Assembly (NCBI RefSeq): GCF_014851675.1
Contig: NZ_JACVAE010000001.1
Location: 2,852,001 to 2,916,000 of the forward strand
Direction: 5' to 3'
Source of the DNA: Rhizobium sp. ARZ01
Lineage (GTDB): Bacteria > Pseudomonadota > Alphaproteobacteria > Rhizobiales > Rhizobiaceae
DNA: 64,000 nt
Part shown: piece by piece, positions 25,877 to 35,542 of the stretch
Numbering within the stretch: the first letter of the stretch is position 1
Layout of the letters: each line of letters starts with the position of its first letter
Notes under the pieces: generated by a model
Told to the model about the DNA's origin: nothing
The model's database searches: none
The model's input: the letters and a program-made list of their open reading frames with translations, nothing else
Made by a program: the position numbers and the translations under genes

Positions 25877-27384
25877 TGACAGCCACTGTGCGGCCGAAGG
25901 CGCTCGATAATCACCAGCCGCGCGGCTTCCGCATGCTCATCGACGGCAACTGGGTTGAGACCGAAGGCGGCACGACGCTGGAGCGCGTCGCCCCGGGGCA
26001 CGGCGTCACCGTCAGCCGCTACCAGGCCGGCACCAGGCGTGATGCCGAGCGCGCCATCGCCTCCGCCCGCCGCGCCTTCGACAACGGCCCCTGGCCGAAC
26101 ATGACCGGCGCGGAACGCTCCAACCTGCTCCTGAAGGCCGCCGACCTGATCGCCGCGCGCGCCGATGAACTCGCCCATCTCGACGCCATCGAATCCGGCA
26201 AACCGATCAGCCAGGCCAAGGGCGAACTCGGCGGCGCCGTCGACATCTGGCGCTATGCCGCGGCACTCGCCCGCGACCTGCACGGCGAGAGCTACAACAC
26301 GCTTGGGCAGGGTACGCTCGGCGTCGTGCTGCGCGAGGCCATCGGCGTCGTCTCGATCATTACGCCGTGGAACTTCCCCTTCCTGATCGTCAGCCAGAAG
26401 CTGCCGTTTGCGCTCGCGGCCGGCTGCACAACCGTCGTCAAGCCGTCGGAACTCACCTCCGGCTCGACGCTGGTTCTCGGCGAAATCCTGGCCGAGGCCG
26501 GCATACCCTCGGGCGTCGCCAACATCATCACTGGCACCGGCCCAGAAGTCGGCGCGCCGATGACGACGCATCCTGATGTCGACATGGTCTCGTTCACCGG
26601 CTCGACCGGCGTCGGCCGCCTGACCATGGCGAACGCTGCGCAGACGCTGAAGAAGGTCTCGCTCGAGCTCGGCGGCAAGAACCCGCAGATCGTCTTCCCC
26701 GACGCCAATCTCGACGAATTCGTCGACGCCGCCGTCTTCGGCGCCTATTTCAACGCCGGCGAATGCTGCAACGCCGGCTCGCGACTGATCCTGCACCGCG
26801 ACATCGCCGACGAGGTGGCAGCCCGCATCGCCGAACTGTCGAAGAAGGTGAAGGTCGGCGATCCGCTCGACCCGACGACGCAGGTCGGCGCGATCATCAC
26901 GCCGCAGCACCTGGAAAAGATTGCCGGCTACGTGTCCGGTGCGCGGGATGCCGGCGCTGGTGTGGCGCTTGGCGGCGAGGCCCTGGATCTCGGCCTCGGC
27001 CAGTTCATGGCGCCGACGATCCTCACCGGCGTCAAGCCGGAAATGGCGGTGGCGCGCGAAGAAGTATTCGGGCCGGTCCTCTCCGTCCTGACCTTCGAGA
27101 CGACCGAGGAGGCGATCCGGATCGCCAACGCGATCGATTACGGGCTTTCCGCCGGCGTCTGGAGCCGCGATTTCGACACCTGCCTGACGATAGGCCGCCG
27201 CGTGCGCGCCGGCACCATCTGGATGAACACCTTCATGGACGGCGCCTCGGAACTGCCGTTCGGCGGCTACAAGCAGTCCGGCCTCGGTCGCGAACTCGGC
27301 CGGCATGCGGTCGAGGATTACACCGAGACCAAGACGCTCAACATGCATATCGGTGCACGCACGAACTGGTGGATGCCGCGATGA
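25876..27384 (+). CDS. Aldehyde dehydrogenase (NAD(P)-dependent)
   Basis: 502 residues. Motifs in order: PWNFPFLI (about 168), FTGSTGVGRLTM (nucleotide site, about 240), LELGGKNPQIV (general-base Glu, about 262), GECCNAGSRLIL (catalytic Cys, about 296) and EEVFGPVLSVLTF (about 393). The form resembles betaine- or gamma-aminobutyraldehyde-type dehydrogenases. ATG codons at 25870 and 25876 are both possible; AAGGGAG is better spaced from 25876. It closes the LacI operon and probably oxidises an aldehyde split off earlier in the pathway. A convergent LacI gene follows 44 bases later. Confidence 0.92.
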   Translation: MTATVRPKALDNHQPRGFRMLIDGNWVETEGGTTLERVAPGHGVTVSRYQAGTRRDAERAIASARRAFDNGPWPNMTGAERSNLLLKAADLIAARADELAHLDAIESGKPISQAKGELGGAVDIWRYAAALARDLHGESYNTLGQGTLGVVLREAIGVVSIITPWNFPFLIVSQKLPFALAAGCTTVVKPSELTSGSTLVLGEILAEAGIPSGVANIITGTGPEVGAPMTTHPDVDMVSFTGSTGVGRLTMANAAQTLKKVSLELGGKNPQIVFPDANLDEFVDAAVFGAYFNAGECCNAGSRLILHRDIADEVAARIAELSKKVKVGDPLDPTTQVGAIITPQHLEKIAGYVSGARDAGAGVALGGEALDLGLGQFMAPTILTGVKPEMAVAREEVFGPVLSVLTFETTEEAIRIANAIDYGLSAGVWSRDFDTCLTIGRRVRAGTIWMNTFMDGASELPFGGYKQSGLGRELGRHAVEDYTETKTLNMHIGARTNWWMPR

Positions 27385-27428
27385 CACGGCACGTTCCAAC
27401 CCTGATCGCAGGTGGCGCCAGCGCCCCG

Positions 27429-28481
27429 TCAGGGGGTTGGAAAGCCCAGTTGCGGTACCTGCAGCAAGTGCAGGTCGGCGGCGTCCTCGCCGGCGATGCG
27501 CCGCAGGAGGATGTCTCCCATCGCCTCACCGGCAGCCGTCAGGTCCTCGTAGATCGTCTCGACCTTCGGCTGGATCTGGGTCAAAAGATGCGAGGTCTGC
27601 TTGGCGACGATATCGTACTCGACGCCGAGAATGAGCCCGCAATCACTCATGCCAGTGATCGTCGCCAGCGCCGAAACTTCACCCGGACAGACGAGTCCGT
27701 CCGGTGCATCGACCCCCGCCGTGCGACGGCGGATATGATCGCGGATCTGGTCGGCCGGGCAGTCGAGATCGACCGTGTCCGGCACCTCGAAGGCGACACC
27801 GGCCTCGCGCACCGCCGTCATGAAGCCGTGCAGCATATGCTGGCAGAAGGTCAATTGCTTCGGCGGAGGGATGATCGTCACCTTCCGCCGCCCCTTGGTT
27901 ATCAGGCGGCGAACCGCTTCGTAGGCGAAGGCGAAATTGTCGAAATCGACATAGGCATGCGGCGTGGTGAACTCCGTTCGGCCATGGGTGACGAAGGGAA
28001 AACCATTCTCCAGAAGCAGCCTGACGCGCGGATCGAAGGGCTCAGTACGCGACAGGATCAAACCGTCGGCCATGCCATTACGAATGATGTAGCTGACGGC
28101 ATCGACACTGTTTGCCTCGAGGAAGTTCGGCGTAACGATCAGATGGTAAGGCGTGGATTGCAGGGCACGCGCCAGGCCGTGGATGACCGAGGTGCCGAAG
28201 CCGAGGATTTCCTCATGCGGATCGAGCAGCACGGAAATGACGTTGGTGCGTCCCGTCTTCAGCCGCTGGGCGGCGCGATCCGGCAGGTAGCCGATCTCGT
28301 TTGCCACTTCATGCACCCGCTTGCGGGTCGCTTCGGAAATCTGCGGCGCATTGCCGAGCGCGCGGGATACGGTGGTGACCGCAAGGCCAGTCATGTCGGC
28401 GATCGTCTTCAACGTCGGCTTGCCGCCGCGCGATCCGGATTTCGTCAATTCGTTTTCGGAGAATATCTCGCGGCGTGGCAC
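27429..28481 (-). CDS. LacI-family regulator of the carbohydrate ABC/GMC operon
   Basis: About 350 residues from GTG 28481. The helix-turn-helix is PTLKTIADMTGLAVTTVSRA, the hinge is RAAQRLKTG, and the ligand domain follows. The frame runs on to a GTG at 28556, but that codon lies against an operator-like repeat and has no ribosome site, so a later start is likely; TTG 28448 is another candidate. It diverges from the sugar-binding protein gene. Two copies of AACGTTTTAAATT in the gap are probable binding sites. Confidence 0.88.
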   Translation of the reverse strand: MPRREIFSENELTKSGSRGGKPTLKTIADMTGLAVTTVSRALGNAPQISEATRKRVHEVANEIGYLPDRAAQRLKTGRTNVISVLLDPHEEILGFGTSVIHGLARALQSTPYHLIVTPNFLEANSVDAVSYIIRNGMADGLILSRTEPFDPRVRLLLENGFPFVTHGRTEFTTPHAYVDFDNFAFAYEAVRRLITKGRRKVTIIPPPKQLTFCQHMLHGFMTAVREAGVAFEVPDTVDLDCPADQIRDHIRRRTAGVDAPDGLVCPGEVSALATITGMSDCGLILGVEYDIVAKQTSHLLTQIQPKVETIYEDLTAAGEAMGDILLRRIAGEDAADLHLLQVPQLGFPTP

Positions 28482-28560
28482 GTCGATTTTCTTCAGCTTG
28501 GGGTCGCAATTTCGGCGGCACCTTACAAACTGGCCGGACCGGAAGCAATCCTGCACTGCA

Positions 28561-28573
28561 AACGTTTTAAATT
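28561..28573. promoter_or_regulatory. Operator-like repeat copy 1 (AACGTTTTAAATT)
   Basis: AACGTTTTAAATT at 28561-28573 with the central AACGTT palindrome typical of LacI sites. An identical 13-mer occurs at 28696-28708, 135 bases away, nearer the binding-protein gene. Confidence 0.55.
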
Positions 28574-28695
28574 TGTCTGTCTGCCTTGCACAACAACACG
28601 CCGGCGTCGCAGCACGGCGGTTAACCTTGGAAATTCATGGTATCTTGAAGGACTAGCGGCAGAAGCGGCGGCGCGCTTGACTTAGCGGGACTTAT

Positions 28696-28708
28696 AACGT
28701 TTTAAATT
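28696..28708. promoter_or_regulatory. Operator-like repeat copy 2 (AACGTTTTAAATT)
   Basis: An exact second copy of the 13-mer, about 114 bases upstream of the binding-protein ATG. A LacI protein bound at both copies could loop the DNA and repress both directions. Confidence 0.55.
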
Positions 28709-28821
28709 GAGCCAACGGCTTGAACGCCGTGGCTCCAACGTCTTCGCCGGAGGGCCGGCGGCGACAGGGACCGGCGGGAGGAGGATCCCGCCTTCGAAAC
28801 TTGCAAAACGGGAGGAAATCG

Positions 28822-30075
28822 ATGCGCAAGTTTGTAACGACGACCGCGATCGCCGCGGTGATGATGGCACTCGGCGGCGGCGTTTCCGCACGCGCTGCGG
28901 AGAACGTGGAGGTGCTGCACTGGTGGACCTCCGGCGGTGAAGCGACTGCTCTCGACGTTTTGAAGAAAGACCTCGAATCCAAGGGCATCACCTGGACCGA
29001 TATGCCGGTCGCAGGCGGCGGCGGCACGGAAGCCATGACTGTGCTTCGTGCGCGCGTTACGGCAGGCAATGCGCCGACAGCCGTGCAGATGCTCGGCTTC
29101 GACATTCTCGACTGGGCCAAGGAAGGCGCACTCGGCAACCTTGACGACATCGCCGGCAAGGAAGGCTGGGACAAGGTGATCCCGACGGCGCTGCAGCAGT
29201 TCGCCAAGTATGACGGTCACTGGATCGCAGCTCCGGTCAACGTCCACTCCACGAACTGGATGTGGATCAACAAGGCGGCACTCGACAAAGCGGGCGGCAA
29301 GGAGCCGCAGAACTGGGACGAGTTGGTCGCGCTGCTCGACAACTTCAAGGCCCAAGGCATTACGCCGGTGGCCCATGGTGGCCAGGCCTGGCAGGACGCG
29401 ACGATTTTCGACGCGGTCGTGCTGTCGCTCGGCAACGACTTCTACAAGGCCGCCTTCATCGATCTCGATCCGGCCGCTCTCGGCAGCGACAAGATGAAGG
29501 AAGCCTTCGACCGCATGACGAAGCTGCGCTCCTATGTCGACGACAACTTCTCCGGTCGTGACTGGAACCTCGCCTCCGCCATGGTCATCGAAGACAAGGC
29601 CGGTGTGCAGTTCATGGGCGACTGGGCCAAGGGCGAGTTCCTGAAGGCCGGCAAGAAGCCTGGCACGGACTTCGTGTGCATGCGGTTCCCCGGCACGCAG
29701 GGCTCGGTCACTTTCAACTCCGACGTGTTCGTCATGTTCAAGGTCGCGGAAGACAAGGTTCCGGCGCAGCTCGCCATGGCCTCGGCCATTGAAAGCCCGA
29801 CGTTCCAGTCGGCCTTCAACGTGGTCAAGGGATCGGTCCCGGCCCGCACCGACGTTCCGGACACCGCTTTCGACGATTGCGGCAAGAAGGGCATCAAGGA
29901 CCTCGCCGAAGCCAACGCCAATGGCACGCTCTTCGGCTCGATGGCCCATGGCCACGCCAACCCGGCGGCCGTCAAGAACGCGATCTATGACGTCGTGACC
30001 CGCCAGTTCAACGGTGAAATCTCCTCCGAAGAAGCCACCAAGGAACTGGTCACGGCCGTGGAAGGCGCGAAGTAA
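28822..30075 (+). CDS. Carbohydrate ABC transporter substrate-binding protein (GtsA-like)
   Basis: 417 residues with a signal peptide ([20 protein letters not shown] to ARA, about 1-25). The mature start [18 protein letters not shown] and the blocks [32 protein letters not shown] and [12 protein letters not shown] are typical of the glucose/mannose-type family 1 binding proteins (GtsA/GlcS). It captures a sugar in the periplasm for the two permeases downstream. GGGAGGAAATCG precedes the ATG. Two inverted palindromic repeats lie between this gene and the permeases. Confidence 0.92.
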   Translation: MRKFVTTTAIAAVMMALGGGVSARAAENVEVLHWWTSGGEATALDVLKKDLESKGITWTDMPVAGGGGTEAMTVLRARVTAGNAPTAVQMLGFDILDWAKEGALGNLDDIAGKEGWDKVIPTALQQFAKYDGHWIAAPVNVHSTNWMWINKAALDKAGGKEPQNWDELVALLDNFKAQGITPVAHGGQAWQDATIFDAVVLSLGNDFYKAAFIDLDPAALGSDKMKEAFDRMTKLRSYVDDNFSGRDWNLASAMVIEDKAGVQFMGDWAKGEFLKAGKKPGTDFVCMRFPGTQGSVTFNSDVFVMFKVAEDKVPAQLAMASAIESPTFQSAFNVVKGSVPARTDVPDTAFDDCGKKGIKDLAEANANGTLFGSMAHGHANPAAVKNAIYDVVTRQFNGEISSEEATKELVTAVEGAK

Positions 30076-30089
30076 GCCACAGGGTTCTG

Positions 30090-30298
30090 CCCCTCATCCG
30101 GCCTGCGGCCACCTTCTCCCGGCAAGCGGGGAGAAGGAACAAGCGGCGGACGTCGCGCCCATTGGTGGCTATCGAAGTGCGCGGAGTGGTAATTGTCGCT
30201 GTCATCCTTTCCCGGAAGCGGGAGAGGGAACGGAGACGTCGCCGCGTCTGCCTTCTCCCCGCCCGCGGGGAGAAGGTGCCGGCAGGCGGATGAGGGGC
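30090..30298. repeat. RIME-like palindromic intergenic repeat pair
   Basis: One unit reads CCCCTCATCCGGCCTGCGGC and then forms the hairpin CCTTCTCCC (30112-30120) / GGGAGAAGG (30129-30137). A second, inverted unit has CCTTCTCCCC (30251-30260) / GGGGAGAAGG (30267-30276), then TGCCGGCAGGCGGATGAGGGG. This mosaic of short palindromes is characteristic of RIME-type elements in rhizobial genomes. It lies between binding-protein and permease genes, where it may stabilise the upstream mRNA. Confidence 0.75.
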
Positions 30299-30342
30299 AA
30301 ACTCCCTCGCATGTGAACGACACAAATACGGTGGTATCGAAC

Positions 30343-31224
30343 ATGGATAGCCGCTCGCGTCTGCAGGAGCTTTTGCCAAAGCTCGTGCTCGCCCCCAGCT
30401 TCCTCATAGTCCTGGTGTTCGTCTACGGCTTCATCGCCTATACGGGCCTTTTGTCGCTGACGGACAGCAAGATGCTGCCGTCCTACAATTTCGTCGGCCT
30501 GCAGAACTATGTCCGGCTGTGGTCGCTGCCGCATTGGTGGCGGGCGATCAGCAATCTGGCGATTTTTGCCTCGCTCTACATCGTCATCTGCACGGTGCTC
30601 GGGCTGGGGCTGGCGATCCTGCTCGACCAGCGCATCCGCATCGAAGGGGTGCTGCGGCCGATATATCTCTACCCGATGGCGCTCTCCTTCATCGTCACCG
30701 GCACGGCCTGGAAATGGTTCCTCGATCCCGGCATCGGGCTCGAGAACACCATGCACCTCTGGGGCTGGGAGAGCTTTTCCTTCAACTGGATCAAGGACCG
30801 CAACTACGCGATCTATTGCGTCGTTATCGCTGCCGTCTGGCAGTCGTCCGGCTTCGTCATGGCAATGTTCCTCGCCGGCCTGCGCGGCGTCGACAACGAG
30901 ATCATCAAGGCGGCCCAGATCGACGGTGCATCGACCGTGACGGTCTACCGCCGCATCATTATCCCACTGATGCGACCGGTGTTCCTCTCCGCCTTCGTCG
31001 TGCTCGCGCATCTCGCCATCAAGGCCTACGACCTGATCATCGCCCTGACCGGCGGCGGGCCTGGGCAGGCGACCGAACTGCCGGCGACCTTCATGTATTC
31101 CTACACCTTCACCCGCAACCAGATGGGGATCGGCGCCTCGTCCGCCATCATCATGCTGATCATGATCTTCTCGATCATCATTCCCTATCTCTATTCCGAA
31201 ATCCGCGGAGGCAAAGGCCGATGA
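30343..31224 (+). CDS. Carbohydrate ABC transporter permease 1 (MalF-type)
   Basis: 293 residues and six membrane segments. The ATPase-coupling loop is EIIKAAQIDGASTVTVYRRIIIPLM cut across about 190-215. GLQNYVRLW and LTGGGPGQATEL are common in MalF-type sugar permeases. The ATG at 30343 starts a normal N-terminus; the longer frame runs into the RIME-like repeat. The stop overlaps the next permease (ATGA at 31221-31224). Confidence 0.92.
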   Translation: MDSRSRLQELLPKLVLAPSFLIVLVFVYGFIAYTGLLSLTDSKMLPSYNFVGLQNYVRLWSLPHWWRAISNLAIFASLYIVICTVLGLGLAILLDQRIRIEGVLRPIYLYPMALSFIVTGTAWKWFLDPGIGLENTMHLWGWESFSFNWIKDRNYAIYCVVIAAVWQSSGFVMAMFLAGLRGVDNEIIKAAQIDGASTVTVYRRIIIPLMRPVFLSAFVVLAHLAIKAYDLIIALTGGGPGQATELPATFMYSYTFTRNQMGIGASSAIIMLIMIFSIIIPYLYSEIRGGKGR

Positions 31225-32102
31225 GCGCTGCAAGCCCCGAAAACGTCATCAGCCACGGCCGTCTGACGCGCGCATTGATCTACACGGCGCTGATCATCTT
31301 CGCCGTCTACTACCTGCTGCCGCTTTACGTGATGCTGGTCAATTCGCTGAAACCCCTGGACGAGATCCGCCAGGGCGGCATGCTGAACCTGCCGCAGACC
31401 TGGACGATCGAGCCGTGGCTGTCGGCCTGGTCGACGGCACAGATCGGCGTGCAGCCGACGGGGCTTCGCCCCTTCTTCCTCAACTCGATCCTGATGGTCG
31501 TCCCCGCCGTCGCGATCTCCACGATCATCGGCGCGCTCAACGGCTATGTGCTGACGAAGTGGCAATTCCGCGGCTCCAACGTCTTCTTCGGCATGTTGCT
31601 TCTTTCCTGCTTCATTCCCTTCCAGATCGTGCTGATCCCGATGGCCCGCATGCTTGGCCTCATCGGCATCGCCGGCACCATCTGGGGGCTGATCATGGTG
31701 CACGTCATCTACGGCATCGGCTTTACGACGCTCTATTTCCGCAATTACTACGAGGCGTTTCCGACCGAGCTGGTACGGGCCGCGCAGATCGACGGCGCGA
31801 GCTTCTTACAGATCTTCCGCCGCATCCTCCTGCCCTCTTCCGGGCCGATCATCGTCGTCTCGGTCATCTGGCAGTTCACCAACATCTGGAACGACTTCCT
31901 GTTCGGCGCCTCCTTCTCCGGCCCCTACTCCACGCCGATGACGGTTGCGCTCAACAACCTCGTCTCCTCGTCGACCGGCGTAAAGGAATACAACGTCCAC
32001 TTCGCGGGCGCGATCCTCGCGGCGCTCCCCACCCTCATCGTCTACATCGTCTCCGGCCGCTACTTCGTCCGCGGCCTGATGTCCGGTGCCGTGAAAGGAT
32101 AA
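31221..32102 (+). CDS. Carbohydrate ABC transporter permease 2 (MalG-type)
   Basis: 293 residues and six membrane segments, with the family motif VNSLKPLDEIRQGG after the first. The coupling loop ELVRAAQIDGASFLQIFRRI is near 188-207, and the typical end RYFVRGLMSGAVKG is present. It pairs with the preceding permease to form the import channel. The ATPase gene starts four bases later. Confidence 0.93.
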   Translation: MSAASPENVISHGRLTRALIYTALIIFAVYYLLPLYVMLVNSLKPLDEIRQGGMLNLPQTWTIEPWLSAWSTAQIGVQPTGLRPFFLNSILMVVPAVAISTIIGALNGYVLTKWQFRGSNVFFGMLLLSCFIPFQIVLIPMARMLGLIGIAGTIWGLIMVHVIYGIGFTTLYFRNYYEAFPTELVRAAQIDGASFLQIFRRILLPSSGPIIVVSVIWQFTNIWNDFLFGASFSGPYSTPMTVALNNLVSSSTGVKEYNVHFAGAILAALPTLIVYIVSGRYFVRGLMSGAVKG

Positions 32103-32106
32103 TGCA

Positions 32107-33222
32107 ATGGCGTTTCTCAAGATCAGCAACCTTCGCAAGTCCTACGGCGCGCTGGAAATCCTGAAAGACATCAACCTGGAGATCGAGCAGGGCGGCTTCC
32201 TCGTGCTCGTCGGCCCGTCGGGCTGCGGCAAGTCCACGCTTCTGAACACGATCGCCGGGCTGGAGCCGATCACGTCTGGCGACATCGCCATCGACGGCCG
32301 CTCGGTCGCGGGCCTGCACCCCTCCAAGCGCGACATCGCCATGGTGTTCCAGTCCTACGCGCTCTATCCGAACATGACGGTCGCCGGGAACATCGCGTTC
32401 GGCATGGAGATCCGCGGCGTACCGAAGGAACAGCGCGACAAGGCGATCAAGCAGGTCGCCGACATGCTGCAGATCAGCCATCTGCTCGATCGCAAACCGG
32501 GCCAGCTTTCCGGCGGCCAGCGCCAGCGCGTCGCCATGGGCCGGGCGCTGGTGCGCGATCCGAAGTTGTTCCTGTTCGACGAGCCGCTGTCGAACCTCGA
32601 CGCCAAGCTGCGCGTCGACATGCGCACCGAAATCAAGCGCCTGCACCAGCGCATGAAGACGACGATCGTCTACGTGACGCACGATCAGATCGAGGCGATG
32701 ACGCTGGCGACCAAGATCGCGGTATTGAAGGACGGCGTACTGCAGCAGTTCGGCACGCCCGCCGAGATCTACAACAACCCGACTAACATGTTCGTCGCCG
32801 ACTTCATGGGCTCGCCGGCGATGAACCTGTTGAAGGCGAAGATCGAAGGGGATGGAGGCGCACTGGCGGTCTCGCTTGCCCGGCCCGAGGCCGAACCGCT
32901 GAAGCTCGTCGTCGACAATGCGCCGCAGGGGCTTGGCGCCTATCGCGGCAGGGAGGTCGTCTTCGGCATCCGCCCCGAGGCGCTGACCGATCCCGAGGGC
33001 GCCGACCACAACGCCCGCACAATCGCAGAGGGCGATTGCCTGATCGAGGTGGTCGAGCCCGCGGGTGCCGACACTTTCGCCGTGACACACCTCGGCGGCA
33101 AGGAGATTGTTGCGCGTCTGCGGGCCGATGCGCGCATATCCGCCGGGCAGAAAGCGCGGCTCGCCTTCAACCTCGACAAGGCGGTGTTCTTCGACCCCGA
33201 CAGCCAGCGCCGTATCGCCTGA
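32107..33222 (+). CDS. Carbohydrate ABC transporter ATPase (UgpC/MalK-type)
   Basis: 371 residues: Walker A GPSGCGKST (about 37-45), signature LSGGQRQRVAMGRALV (about 134-149), Walker B LFLFDEPLSNLDAKLR, switch VTHDQIEAMTLA, and a TOBE/regulatory region from about 240. It powers the two permeases ending at 32102. The sequence is of the multi-sugar MsiK/UgpC kind, so it could also serve other sugar permeases. Confidence 0.94.
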   Translation: MAFLKISNLRKSYGALEILKDINLEIEQGGFLVLVGPSGCGKSTLLNTIAGLEPITSGDIAIDGRSVAGLHPSKRDIAMVFQSYALYPNMTVAGNIAFGMEIRGVPKEQRDKAIKQVADMLQISHLLDRKPGQLSGGQRQRVAMGRALVRDPKLFLFDEPLSNLDAKLRVDMRTEIKRLHQRMKTTIVYVTHDQIEAMTLATKIAVLKDGVLQQFGTPAEIYNNPTNMFVADFMGSPAMNLLKAKIEGDGGALAVSLARPEAEPLKLVVDNAPQGLGAYRGREVVFGIRPEALTDPEGADHNARTIAEGDCLIEVVEPAGADTFAVTHLGGKEIVARLRADARISAGQKARLAFNLDKAVFFDPDSQRRIA

Positions 33223-33231
33223 GACGACGAC

Positions 33232-34740
33232 ATGACCCCTCAGCCAGACATCGTCATCATTGGCTCGGGCATCGGCGGGGCCACGGTGGCCGCCGGCCTC
33301 GCGCCGAGCGGCGCCCGCATCCTGATCCTCGAGGCGGGAGAGCGCATCGAGGATCGGCCGGAGAACCGCGACCAGCGCGCGATCTTCCAGCGCGGCCATT
33401 TCCGCCCTGACGAGACCTGGTACGAGGCCGATGGCACGGGTTTCAATCCTGGCAACTACTACAATGTCGGCGGCAATTCGAAATTCTACGGCGCCGTCCT
33501 CGTCCGCTATCGACGCGAGGATTTTCTGGAGATGCGTCACCGAGACGGCATCTCGCCGGCCTGGCCCTTTCCTTACGAGGAACTGGAGCCCTGGTACACG
33601 GCAGCCGAGCGGCTCTACCAGGTGCGCGGCACGCTTGGCGAGGATCCGACTGAGCCTGCGCACTCGGCCCCCTACCCCTTTCCGCCGGTTCCCGACGAGC
33701 CGGCGATCGCGATGGTGCGCAAGCGGCTGAAGGCTGCCGGCATGCACCCCTACGCGCTGCCGCTCGGCGTCGATATCGAACGCTGGCTGAAGAAGGCGAG
33801 GACGCCCTGGGACGCCCATCCGAATGCCGATGACGGCAAGATGGACGCCGAGACGACCGCCCTGACCGAAGCGCTGAAGCATCCGAACGTTAGGCTACAG
33901 ACCGGCAGCCGCGTCACCCACCTCCACGCAGCTCCACACGGCCGGTCGATCACCACCGTCCGCTACATCATGGACGGCGACGAGGACAGCGTCTCGCCGA
34001 AGCTCGTCATACTGGCGGCCGGCGCGGTGCAGTCCGCAGCGCTCCTGCTGCGCTCCGCGAGTGAAGATTTTCCGCGCGGTCTTGCCAATTCGTCCGATCA
34101 GGTCGGCCGCAACTTCATGAACCACAATTCAAGCGCGGTGATCGCCATCTCGCCGCGTTATCGCAACGACTCGGTCTACCAGAAGACCTTCGGCTTCAAC
34201 GACTTCTACCTGTCGGACGGCGCCACTGGGCCGCCCCTCGGCAACGTGCAATTGCTCGGTCGCATCTCCGGCACGATCCTGAAAGCCAACATGCCGTCAG
34301 TACCGGAATGGATGCTTGAGCGCGTCTCGCGGCACGCGATCGATTTCTACGCCATGAGTGAGGACCTGCCGCATCCCGAAAGCCGGATAACGGTCGAAGG
34401 CGACCGGATCGTGTTGAAATGGACCCGCACGAACTGGGATGCTCATCTCGACCTTGTGGCGAAGCTCAAGGCCATGCTGAAGAAGGCCGGCTTCCCGATC
34501 GTGCTGTCGCGCGCCTTCGACAAGCGCACACCTTCGCACCAGTGCGGCACCGTTCGCATCGGCACCGATCCGGCCACCGCGCCGCTCGACGTCTATTGCC
34601 GTTCCTTCGACCATGCCAATCTCTTCGTCGTCGATGCCTCCTTCCTGCCGACTTCCGCCGCCGTTAACCCGGCGCTGACCGTCGCCGCCCAGGCGCTGCG
34701 GGTCGCCGATCACATCCGAATGCAGGAGCTTGCAGCATGA
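33232..34740 (+). CDS. GMC-family FAD-dependent oxidoreductase (first)
   Basis: 502 residues. FAD-binding GSGIGGATVAAGLAPSG (about 8-24) and LEAGERIEDRPENRD come first. The glucose-methanol-choline C-terminal part has HQCGTVRIG (active-site His, about 437) and AAVNPALTVAAQAL (second His/Asn position, about 478). It probably oxidises a sugar, polyol or glycoside hydroxyl and passes electrons to a carrier. No export signal is visible. It lies nine bases after the ATPase gene and overlaps the SDR gene (ATGA at 34737). Confidence 0.9.
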   Translation: MTPQPDIVIIGSGIGGATVAAGLAPSGARILILEAGERIEDRPENRDQRAIFQRGHFRPDETWYEADGTGFNPGNYYNVGGNSKFYGAVLVRYRREDFLEMRHRDGISPAWPFPYEELEPWYTAAERLYQVRGTLGEDPTEPAHSAPYPFPPVPDEPAIAMVRKRLKAAGMHPYALPLGVDIERWLKKARTPWDAHPNADDGKMDAETTALTEALKHPNVRLQTGSRVTHLHAAPHGRSITTVRYIMDGDEDSVSPKLVILAAGAVQSAALLLRSASEDFPRGLANSSDQVGRNFMNHNSSAVIAISPRYRNDSVYQKTFGFNDFYLSDGATGPPLGNVQLLGRISGTILKANMPSVPEWMLERVSRHAIDFYAMSEDLPHPESRITVEGDRIVLKWTRTNWDAHLDLVAKLKAMLKKAGFPIVLSRAFDKRTPSHQCGTVRIGTDPATAPLDVYCRSFDHANLFVVDASFLPTSAAVNPALTVAAQALRVADHIRMQELAA

Positions 34741-35537
34741 CGGCCTCCTTTCGCTCGCTACGTCGCCACGCTGCCCGGCCCCTCGCCATCGTCACCGGCG
34801 GCCGTCGGGGCATCGGGCTCGGCATCGCCAAGGCGCTCGCCACCGAAGGCTTCGACCTTGCCATAACCGGCATCGACGAGGCGGACGCCAGCACCGATCA
34901 GATGTTCGCCGACCTTGGACAGGCGGGGGCAAAGGCTGCCTACTTCAAGGCAGACCTGGCCGATGTTGCCGGCCACGCGGCAACGGTCGAAGCGATCTTG
35001 AGCGCGTTCGGTCGCATCGACTGCCTGGTCAACAATGCCGGCATCGCCTCGATCGTACGCGGTGACTTCCTCGACCTGAAGCCGGAGAATTTCGACACCA
35101 TCATCGCCACCAACCTGCGCGGCACCGTGTTCTTCACCCAGGCCGTCGCCCGGGCGATGCTGGCCGCGCCAACCGCCGGGCCGCGCACGATCGTCAACAT
35201 AACCTCCGTCTCGGCCAGCATGAGTTCGCCCGAGCGGCTTGACTACTGCATGACCAAGGCCGGGCTTGCCGCCTTCAGCCAGGGGCTGGCACTGCGACTG
35301 GCCGAAACCGGCATCGCCGTCTTCGAAATCCGTCCCGGCATCATCCGCTCCGACATGACCGCCGGGGTTTCGACGAAATACGACACGCTGATCGAAAGCG
35401 GGTTGGTGCCGATGAAGCGCTGGGGCGAGCCGGGCGACATCGGCGTTGCCGTCGCAGCGCTCGCCTCCGGCCGCTTCGCCTTCGCCACGGGGTCGGTGAT
35501 CGATCTGGACGGGGGACTGTCGATCGGGCGGCTGTGA
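34737..35537 (+). CDS. Short-chain dehydrogenase/reductase (3-ketoacyl-ACP reductase type)
   Basis: 266 residues. Nucleotide-binding TGGRRGIGLGIA (about 20-31), NNAG (about 100-103), Ser in NITSVSAS, and the catalytic YCMTK (Tyr-x3-Lys, about 172-176). The C-terminus ATGSVIDLDGGLSIGRL is typical of FabG-like enzymes. In this operon it more likely works on a sugar or polyol intermediate than in fatty-acid synthesis. It is coupled to the GMC gene by overlap and followed by a repeat-rich gap. Confidence 0.9.
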   Translation: MTASFRSLRRHAARPLAIVTGGRRGIGLGIAKALATEGFDLAITGIDEADASTDQMFADLGQAGAKAAYFKADLADVAGHAATVEAILSAFGRIDCLVNNAGIASIVRGDFLDLKPENFDTIIATNLRGTVFFTQAVARAMLAAPTAGPRTIVNITSVSASMSSPERLDYCMTKAGLAAFSQGLALRLAETGIAVFEIRPGIIRSDMTAGVSTKYDTLIESGLVPMKRWGEPGDIGVAVAALASGRFAFATGSVIDLDGGLSIGRL

Positions 35538-35542
35538 ATTGC

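Noticed and set aside
26763-28685. 640-codon plus-strand frame across the end of the aldehyde dehydrogenase and the LacI gene
   Set aside because: It overlaps two well-supported genes in other frames and has low-complexity composition without recognisable domains.
30090-30298. CRISPR array
   Set aside because: Only two inverted palindromic units with unequal spacing; this fits a RIME-type repeat, not regularly spaced direct repeats.
32035-33882. 615-codon minus-strand frame opposite the ATPase and GMC genes
   Set aside because: Mirror of conserved coding sequence; no start site or motif.
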